Shown one piece after another: positions 4,953 through 8,905 of a stretch of 8,905 bases of DNA. The position numbers and the translations under genes were made by a program. The stretch is taken from the NCBI GenBank assembly GCA_028291305.1, contig JAQGII010000335.1, forward strand, positions 1-8,905, read 5' to 3'. How positions within the stretch are numbered: the first letter of the stretch is position 1; every line of letters starts with the position of its first letter. This stretch comes from Caulobacteraceae bacterium. GTDB taxonomy: Bacteria > Pseudomonadota > Alphaproteobacteria > Caulobacterales > Caulobacteraceae. The notes under the pieces are model-generated. The model worked only from the letters and a program-made list of their open reading frames with translations. It did not search any database and was not told where the DNA came from.

Positions 4953-5957
4953 GTGGTCAGCTCCAAACCTTCGAACGCAGCGCCTTGCCATCTGGGTCCC
5001 GGCATTCGCCGGGACGAGCGGAGGCGGCGGGCGGCCGTTCTCGCCATCCTGTTGGCCTTGGGCGCTGCACCCGCCCTGGCCAAGCCCGTGGCCGTCGCGG
5101 TGCAGGACAAGGGGGTGAACACCCGCTGCGCCGAGGAGGACAACGTCTACGCCGTCCTGGCCGCGCCGGCCGTGCGCAGTTTCCAGGTGACGGCCCGCCA
5201 GCCCGCCTATGGCCTGAAGCTACGCAGGAACGTCTACAAGGCGGACTTCCGCAACTGCGGCTTCAACGGCGCGCACGACTTCAAGTTCAAGCCACGCCCG
5301 CCGGTCACCCTCTATGAAGACGCCCATGTGCGGGTGATGGGCATCACCTATGGCGGCTACTGGCGGCCCGAGCGGGTGGCGGTGGAGGTGGCCGGGCGCA
5401 AGGACGGCGGCTTCCACCTGCTGCAGCTGTTCATCAAGCACGGCAAGGACGTGCAGGAGGCGGTCGTGCTGCACGCCGCCGACGGCTACTGGCGCCTGCG
5501 GCCCCTGCCGTTGCCGCAGTTCGGCGGGTCGGTCTACGGCTCGTCCTTCCTGGTGGGGCCGGTGGAGGAGACCACCCGGCCGTTCGTGCGCATCCGCGAG
5601 GTGCGCATCGACCCCAGGGCGATGGCCTTCCACCTGATCTTCGTCAAAGGCGGGGCGGCGACCCTGACGGTCAAGCAGATCGACCGCACCCAGCTGCGCA
5701 TGGCCGTGACCCTCGACCCGCCGGTGGCGGGCGGGCCGTTCGTGGCCCTGCGCTCGATGTATGTGGCGCCGGACAACGCCGACACGGCGCAGCTGCAGTG
5801 GAAGGGCGCCGACGGGGCGGCCCGGACCGCGCCGGTGGTCGGTTTCGGCCAGGTGACCGCCATGGCCGTCGGTTTCGCCCGCCCGATCCCCTCGCGGCAC
5901 AACTCCGCCGCGCCGGACCTGCTGTTCGAGGGATTCGAGGACGGGTCCGCCAAATAA
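4953..5957 (+). CDS. Exported protein of unknown function
   Basis: I do not recognise the family. The part after residue 25 has clear coding character. A signal peptide is evident: a basic stretch RRDERRRR, a hydrophobic core AAVLAILLALGAAPALA, and an Ala-x-Ala cleavage site before KPVAV. The mature protein is about 290 residues, soluble and probably rich in beta strands. It has two cysteines, in NTRCAEEDN and FRNCGF, which could form a disulfide in the periplasm, and no lipobox or membrane anchor. The start is uncertain: the frame opens at a TTG (4884) inside repeat copy 2. I prefer the GTG at 4953, with GAGGA ten bases upstream, giving 334 residues. No ATG exists close to the signal peptide, as if repeat insertion had replaced the original start. 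It is divergent from dapF and ends 9 bases before the convergent VOC gene. No operon partner points to a function. Confidence 0.75.
   Translation: MVSSKPSNAAPCHLGPGIRRDERRRRAAVLAILLALGAAPALAKPVAVAVQDKGVNTRCAEEDNVYAVLAAPAVRSFQVTARQPAYGLKLRRNVYKADFRNCGFNGAHDFKFKPRPPVTLYEDAHVRVMGITYGGYWRPERVAVEVAGRKDGGFHLLQLFIKHGKDVQEAVVLHAADGYWRLRPLPLPQFGGSVYGSSFLVGPVEETTRPFVRIREVRIDPRAMAFHLIFVKGGAATLTVKQIDRTQLRMAVTLDPPVAGGPFVALRSMYVAPDNADTAQLQWKGADGAARTAPVVGFGQVTAMAVGFARPIPSRHNSAAPDLLFEGFEDGSAK
4990..5021 (+). repeat. REP-like palindromic repeat, copy 3
   Basis: This is the near-perfect inverted partner (31 of 32 bases) of 4895-4926, with the same 7-bp stem and four-base loop. The pair could form one long 32-bp stem or two small hairpins. 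This copy lies inside the reading frame of the exported protein and encodes the residues just before its signal-peptide core, so the N-terminal residues there come from the repeat, not from ancestral coding sequence. The gap 4824-4952 holds the dapF promoter region, copy 2 and part of the spacer. Confidence 0.85.
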
Positions 5958-5966
5958 GTCCGCGGG

Positions 5967-6437
5967 TCAGCCCTCGAAGGCTTCGCGCAGCTTGGCGATG
6001 TCCATCTTGGTCATCTGCATCATGGCCCCCATCACCCGGCCGACCTTGGCCGGATCGGGGTCGGTGGCCATCTGCATGAATTCGACGGGCACGATCTGCC
6101 AGGACAGGCCGTAGCGGTCCTTCAGCCAGCCGCAGACGCCGGGCTGGCCGCCCTCGCCCAGCCGCTCCCACATGTGGTCGACCTCGGCCTGGTCCGCGCA
6201 GTCGACTACCAGCGAGATGGCCTCGGTGAACTTGAACTGCGGGCCGCCGTTCAGGGCCGTGAACTGCTGGCCGTCCAGTTCGAAGGAGACCACCAGCACC
6301 GAGCCCGCAGGTCCGGGGCCCTGCTCGCCGTTGCGGGCGATGCGGCGGATTCTGGAATTCTTGAAGATCGACACATAGAAGTTGGCGGCCTCCTCGGCCT
6401 GGGTGTCGAACCAGAGGAAGGGGGAAATCTTCTGCAT
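5967..6437 (-). CDS. VOC-superfamily protein, PhnB/YjdN-like
   Basis: This encodes 156 residues. It belongs to the glyoxalase/vicinal oxygen chelate fold, in the group often labelled PhnB-like or, misleadingly, 3-demethylubiquinone methyltransferase. Signatures are ISPFLWFDTQAEEAANFYVSIF at the N-terminus, FTALNGGPQFKFTEAISLVV (59-78), and CGWLKDRYGLSWQIVP (102-117), followed by a short C-terminal helical tail MTKMDIAKLREAFEG. Members are cytoplasmic dimers; the substrate is unknown and an enzymatic role cannot be asserted. The ATG at 6437 begins the conserved domain and has AAGGAG six to seven bases upstream, so the open frame extending to 6509 is not coding. A hairpin lies just upstream in the leader. 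It is on the same strand as rlmH, 87 bases further on, and may be read from its own promoter or by read-through. Confidence 0.9.
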   Translation of the reverse strand: MQKISPFLWFDTQAEEAANFYVSIFKNSRIRRIARNGEQGPGPAGSVLVVSFELDGQQFTALNGGPQFKFTEAISLVVDCADQAEVDHMWERLGEGGQPGVCGWLKDRYGLSWQIVPVEFMQMATDPDPAKVGRVMGAMMQMTKMDIAKLREAFEG

Positions 6438-6457
6438 GGCGTGCTCCTTTGCCGTCT

Positions 6458-6477
6458 CGCGTCCTTGCGAGGACGCG
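6458..6477 (-). other. Perfect 8-bp hairpin in the leader of the VOC gene
   Basis: CGCGTCCT (6458-6465) and AGGACGCG (6470-6477) pair perfectly around the loop TGCG. It lies about ten bases before the Shine-Dalgarno of the VOC gene and 48 bases after the rlmH stop. There is no T-run, so it is at best a weak terminator for the upstream cluster; a leader element is equally possible. Confidence 0.4.
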
Positions 6478-6497
6478 GCGGGCCGGCCCGTTCCGAC

Positions 6498-6520
6498 AGC
6501 CTGCCCCACTTCTGCAGGCT
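6498..6520 (-). terminator. Hairpin directly after rlmH, possible terminator
   Basis: AGCCTGC (6498-6504) and GCAGGCT (6514-6520) form a perfect 7-bp stem with a nine-base loop, beginning five bases beyond the rlmH stop on the minus strand. The position fits the end of the proA-nadD-rsfS-rlmH cluster. It lacks the usual U-tract, so termination is uncertain. Confidence 0.4.
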
Positions 6521-6524
6521 CCGC

Positions 6525-7001
6525 CTAGTCGCGGTGGTAGGGACCGCCGGCCAGGATGGTGACGGCGCGGTAGACCTGTTCGGCCAGCATCACCCGCGCC
6601 AGGGCATGGGGCCAGGTCTGGGGGCCGAAGGCCAGGGTCTCGTCGGCGCGGGCCAGCAGCTCGGGCGAATGGCCGTCGGCGCCGCCGATCACGATCACCA
6701 GGCGGCGCGCGCCGTCGTCGCGCAGCCGGGCGATGCGGGCGGCGAAGGCGCGGGAGGGATGGGCCTTGCCGTGCTCGTCGCAGGCGATGACGTATGAGCC
6801 GCCTGGGGCGCCGTCCAGATGCTCCAGCAGCAGCTCGCCCTCGGCGGCCTTGCCCGGCTTGCGGCTTTCCAGCTCGACCACCTCGACGGGACCCAGGCCG
6901 AGGGACCGGCCGGAGGCGGTGGCGCGTTCGGCATAGTCGCGCACCAGCCCGGCTTCAGGCGTGCGGCCCAGGCGGCCGATGGCGAGGAGGGTGATCTTCA
7001 T
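6525..7001 (-). CDS. rlmH: 23S rRNA pseudouridine-1915 N3-methyltransferase RlmH
   Basis: This encodes 158 residues, close to the E. coli length. RlmH (SPOUT family) methylates N3 of pseudouridine 1915 in helix 69 of 23S rRNA on assembled 70S ribosomes. Clear signatures are the N-terminal MKITLLAIGRLGRTPE, the cofactor-binding knot segment LVIVIGGADGH (101-111), and the C-terminal MLAEQVYRAVTILAGGPYHRD containing the family's PYHR motif. The ATG at 7001 gives the standard N-terminus; the open frame up to 7166 is only the shadow of rsfS. Its apparent ribosome-binding site, GGGAGAGGG, is the 3' arm of a strong hairpin (7010-7032), so translation may depend on that structure being opened, for example by ribosomes finishing rsfS 45 bases upstream. 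It is the last gene of the right-hand cluster. Confidence 0.97.
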   Translation of the reverse strand: MKITLLAIGRLGRTPEAGLVRDYAERATASGRSLGLGPVEVVELESRKPGKAAEGELLLEHLDGAPGGSYVIACDEHGKAHPSRAFAARIARLRDDGARRLVIVIGGADGHSPELLARADETLAFGPQTWPHALARVMLAEQVYRAVTILAGGPYHRD

Positions 7002-7009
7002 GCCGCTAG

Positions 7010-7032
7010 CCCTCTCCCTCGAGGGGAGAGGG
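7010..7032 (-). repeat. 9-bp palindrome covering the rlmH ribosome-binding site
   Basis: CCCTCTCCC (7010-7018) and GGGAGAGGG (7024-7032) form a perfect stem with a five-base loop. On the transcribed minus strand the 3' arm reads GGGAGAGGG, 8 bases before the rlmH ATG at 7001. Palindromes of this CCCTCTCCC type are common dispersed repeats in Caulobacteraceae and related genomes (from memory). Here it fills most of the 44-base gap between rsfS and rlmH. Confidence 0.65.
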
Positions 7033-7045
7033 TGGACAAGGGTTC

Positions 7046-7384
7046 TTAATTGGCCGCCGAACGCACCGGCGGTTCGACCGACCAGATCTTCTCGATGTTG
7101 TAGAAGCTGCGCAATTCGGGGCGGAACAGGTGGATGATGAAGTCCCCCGCGTCGATCAGCACCCATTCGCAGTGCGGCAGGCCCTCGACCCGCGCCTTGC
7201 CGTGGCCCGCATCCTTCAGCGCGCGCAGCAGGTGGTCGGCCAGGGCGCCGACGTGCCGGTGCGAGCGGCCGGAGGCCACGATCATGATGTCGGCGACGGA
7301 ACTCTTATCCTTGAGGTCGATCATCACGATGTCCTGGGCCTTGTCCTCGTCGAGGCGGCTCAGGATCATCTCTTCCAGCTGCAC
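7046..7384 (-). CDS. rsfS: Ribosomal silencing factor RsfS
   Basis: From the GTG at 7384 this encodes 112 residues. RsfS (Iojap/YbeB family) binds ribosomal protein uL14 and blocks joining of the 30S and 50S subunits when nutrients are low. Family features are LDEDKAQDIVMIDLKDKSSVADIMIVASGRSHRHV in the first half, and the highly conserved VEGLPHCEWVLIDAGDFIIHLFRPELRSFYNIEKIW in the second (key residues Glu67, Trp74, Asp78 and His85). The GTG lacks a nearby Shine-Dalgarno. The same frame is open further upstream to a CTG at 7471, preceded at ideal spacing by AGAGGAG (7479-7485). Starting there would add 29 residues rich in Pro, Ala and Ser. The start is therefore unsettled while the identity is not. 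It lies between nadD and rlmH, a common arrangement. Confidence 0.93.
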   Translation of the reverse strand: MQLEEMILSRLDEDKAQDIVMIDLKDKSSVADIMIVASGRSHRHVGALADHLLRALKDAGHGKARVEGLPHCEWVLIDAGDFIIHLFRPELRSFYNIEKIWSVEPPVRSAAN

Positions 7385-7478
7385 CGTAGTGGCCTGCTGG
7401 GGTTCTTCCGACGACGCGCTCCGCGGCGCTTCGGTCGGTAAAGGCGCGCTGGGCGCGGGTGGACGGTTCAGCGTGCAA

Positions 7479-7485
7479 CTCCTCT
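7479..7485 (-). promoter_or_regulatory. Strong Shine-Dalgarno upstream of rsfS
   Basis: AGAGGAG on the minus strand is followed after exactly seven bases by CTG (7471-7469), in frame with rsfS. No ATG, GTG or TTG in the rsfS frame lies at a usable distance; the TTG just after it is in another frame. The frame has a stop (TAG) four codons further upstream of the site, so the extended protein could not begin much earlier. Confidence 0.45.
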
Positions 7486-7535
7486 GTCGCTAGGCCCAAC
7501 CTAGCACAAAGGCGCCGAAATCCATCCGTCTGATT

Positions 7536-8192
7536 CTATGAAGCTCCGGGCGGCCGCGCCCGCAGGCTCGTCGATGACGTGAAATTGAGCGGCGCGCGCA
7601 GGTAGACCCAGGCCGGCGGCGCGCGTCCCGCCAGGCGCGTCGCCGCGCGGGCGGGGACCTTGGCGAAGGCGAAACGGCGGGCGGCGGGGGAGAAGCGGCT
7701 CTTCACCTCGGCCCCCGGCCGGGCGATCACCGCCACCGGCATCTCGCGCATGATCTGGGCCCAGCCGCGCCAGCTGTGCAGGCTGGCCAGGTTGTCGGCG
7801 CCCATGATCCAGACGAACCGCACGCCGGGGAAGCGGGCCTTCAGCACCCGCAGGATGTCGATGGTGTATTTGGACCCGAGGCGGCTCTCGGCGTCCGAGA
7901 CGATCATGCGCGGTCCGCGCGCCCGGCTGCGGGCGCTGGCCATGCGCGCCGCGAGGCTGGCGGTGCCGGCGGTGGATTTCAGCGGGTTCTGCGGCGACAC
8001 CAGCCAGATGACCCGGTCCAGGCGCAGCCGCATCAGGGCGGTCTCGGCGACGTGGGCGTGGCCGTCGTGGGCCGGATTGAACGAGCCGCCGAACAGGCCC
8101 ACCCGCATCCCCGGCCGTAGCGCGAAGCCCAGGCGCAGGCCCAACGGGCGACCGGCGGCGGGAATCCGTTTGGCGGCCCCGGCGATCCACAT
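7536..8192 (-). CDS. nadD: Nicotinate-nucleotide adenylyltransferase NadD
   Basis: This encodes 218 residues. NadD joins nicotinate mononucleotide and ATP to form deamido-NAD in the cytoplasm, the penultimate step of NAD synthesis. The nucleotidyltransferase signature GLFGGSFNPAHDGH (32-45) includes the HxGH-type loop. Further signatures are WLVSPQNPLK (63-72), SKYTIDIL (107-114), FVWIMGADNLASLHSWRGW (126-144), VAVIARPG (153-160), and the C-terminal SSTSLR. The ATG at 8192 overlaps the stop of the ProA-like gene in TGATG, suggesting coupling. An internal ATG at 8108 (GMRVGLFGG) would give a protein with the minimal N-terminus and cannot be excluded. The 64-152 bases between nadD and rsfS (depending on the rsfS start) carry the rsfS ribosome-binding site and no other gene. 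Confidence 0.96.
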   Translation of the reverse strand: MWIAGAAKRIPAAGRPLGLRLGFALRPGMRVGLFGGSFNPAHDGHAHVAETALMRLRLDRVIWLVSPQNPLKSTAGTASLAARMASARSRARGPRMIVSDAESRLGSKYTIDILRVLKARFPGVRFVWIMGADNLASLHSWRGWAQIMREMPVAVIARPGAEVKSRFSPAARRFAFAKVPARAATRLAGRAPPAWVYLRAPLNFTSSTSLRARPPGAS

Positions 8193-8905
8193 CAGCGGCG
8201 CAGGCCGGGGTCGGACTGGCGCGCCCGGCTCCTGACGGTGAACACGCCGTCGCCCGACAGCACCCCGGCGCGGGCGAACAGCCGGCCGTGCTCCCAGTTG
8301 GACAGGCCCAGCTCGGGCCGGTCCAGCGCGTACTGGCCATCGACCCAGCGGGTGAAGCCGTCGCCGACGAAGGGGGCGTTGACCGCCTCGTAGAAGCGGG
8401 CGTGGGCGGCGGGGTCCTGGGAGATCAGGCTGGCCACGAACTGGGGGCTGTAGCGGTTGAACAGGGCGGCGGCGTGGTCGAGGTCGTCGACGATCTTGAG
8501 GCTGACCTCCGGGCTCTCCTCCCACTCCCATTCGCGGCCGAGCTGGGCCTCGGGCAGCGTTTCGGCCAGCGGCTCCTCGACATCGCCGTCGGCGCGGCGC
8601 ACCCGCACCGTCCGGTCGAGCCAGCCGGCGGGCAGCACCGCCTCGTCGCCTTCGACGACATGCAGCTTGCAGCCGTGGCCGCGCGCCTGGCCGGCCCGCT
8701 CCAGGGCCGCCAGGAACAGGGGGACCAACTCGCCCGCCCGCTCGCGCACGATGCAGCAGACGTTGAGGGTGTTGCACACCTTGCGGTCGAGCGAGGCTTC
8801 GACCACGGCGGAAAACCGCGCCGCGTCGGCGGCCTGGTCGGCCACCAGCCAGGCGCCGCCCGTGCCGTGCAGGCTGACCGGGACGCCCGCCTGGCGCGCC
8901 ACCGC
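8192..8905 (-). CDS. proA: ProA-like aldehyde dehydrogenase (glutamate-5-semialdehyde dehydrogenase family), 5' end missing
   Basis: The last 237 residues of a gene running off the right edge. The visible part matches the C-terminal half of ProA, which reduces glutamyl-5-phosphate to the semialdehyde in proline synthesis. GVPVSLHGTGGAWLVAD corresponds to the VPVIxHxxGxCHVYVD region. DRKVCNTLNVCCIV aligns with the catalytic-cysteine segment (QRPGVCNAxE) and keeps Cys-Asn. SLKIVDDLDHAAALFNRYSPQFVASLISQD aligns with the conserved VSDLDEAIxHI region. It is divergent: the final ProA block (an HARGPxGLEGLxxYK-type motif) is replaced by WEHGRLFARAGVLSGDGVFTVRSR. The place next to nadD suits ProA. 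Whether it still makes proline or has another substrate cannot be decided here. A GTG at 8902 exists, but the frame continues to the edge and the catalytic domain needs more N-terminal sequence. Confidence 0.8.
   Translation of the reverse strand, partial: AVARQAGVPVSLHGTGGAWLVADQAADAARFSAVVEASLDRKVCNTLNVCCIVRERAGELVPLFLAALERAGQARGHGCKLHVVEGDEAVLPAGWLDRTVRVRRADGDVEEPLAETLPEAQLGREWEWEESPEVSLKIVDDLDHAAALFNRYSPQFVASLISQDPAAHARFYEAVNAPFVGDGFTRWVDGQYALDRPELGLSNWEHGRLFARAGVLSGDGVFTVRSRARQSDPGLRR

Noticed and set aside
4895..5021. Inverted repeats as ends of an insertion sequence or miniature transposon
   Set aside because: Each arm is itself a palindrome, the interior is only 63 bases with no transposase remnant, and no target-site duplication was visible, so a REP/BIME-type pair fits better.
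5220..5953. Minus-strand frames opposite the exported protein (5220-5900, 5534-5953)
   Set aside because: His/Arg/Gly-rich shadow translations; the plus frame has a signal peptide and family-like composition.
6438..6509. Extended start of the VOC protein at 6509
   Set aside because: The added residues do not belong to the family and the ATG at 6437 has a proper Shine-Dalgarno.
7002..7166. Extended start of RlmH at 7166
   Set aside because: The extension overlaps rsfS and a repeat; RlmH proteins begin MKI/MKL as at 7001.
7501..8777. Minus-strand frame 7501-8340 and the upstream part of the nadD frame to 8777
   Set aside because: Both are Arg/Pro/Gly-rich alternative frames of nadD or the ProA-like gene; the conserved protein motifs are in the frames annotated.

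Overview
The window looks like an ordinary chromosomal segment of a GC-rich alphaproteobacterium, most likely from the Caulobacteraceae (Caulobacter/Phenylobacterium-like). The reasons are the very high G/C at third codon positions, a perfect CtrA box (TTAA-N7-TTAA) at the left edge, the gene orders dapF-mtaB-ftsY-yciB and proA-nadD-rsfS-rlmH, and REP-like palindromes of the kind common in these genomes. Genus is inference; nothing here fixes it.

Layout. At 61-345 (+) there is a small Ala/Pro-rich protein gene behind CtrA-like sites. Two palindromes (363-382 and 424-453) fill the gap to the convergent gene at 464-1060 (-), a MarR-family regulator with a lysine-rich tail. Upstream of it on the same strand is a compact cluster read right to left: dapF (3996-4823), mtaB (2707-3999), ftsY (1750-2697) and yciB (1151-1750). 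Its genes overlap or are separated by 9 nt. It combines lysine/peptidoglycan precursor synthesis, tRNA modification, SRP-dependent membrane targeting and an inner-membrane protein linked to envelope/septation. Divergent from dapF is a gene for an unrecognised exported protein (about 4953-5957, +), whose 5' end carries an inverted pair of REP-like repeats. It converges on a VOC/PhnB-like gene (5967-6437, -). The right part is a second right-to-left cluster: a ProA-like gene (partial, running off the right edge), nadD, rsfS and rlmH. It covers proline-type aldehyde reduction, NAD synthesis, ribosome silencing and 23S rRNA methylation.

No rRNA, tRNA, transposase, CRISPR array, phage or defence gene was found, and no new multi-gene system. 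The items worth a second look are small: structured repeats placed at gene starts, a possible CTG start for rsfS, a hairpin over the rlmH ribosome-binding site, a probably leaderless dapF, a polylysine-tailed MarR protein, a divergent ProA-like protein and an orphan exported protein. All stretches over about 100 bases without a gene (346-463, 4824-4952) are described below; no gene-free stretch exceeds 300 bases.
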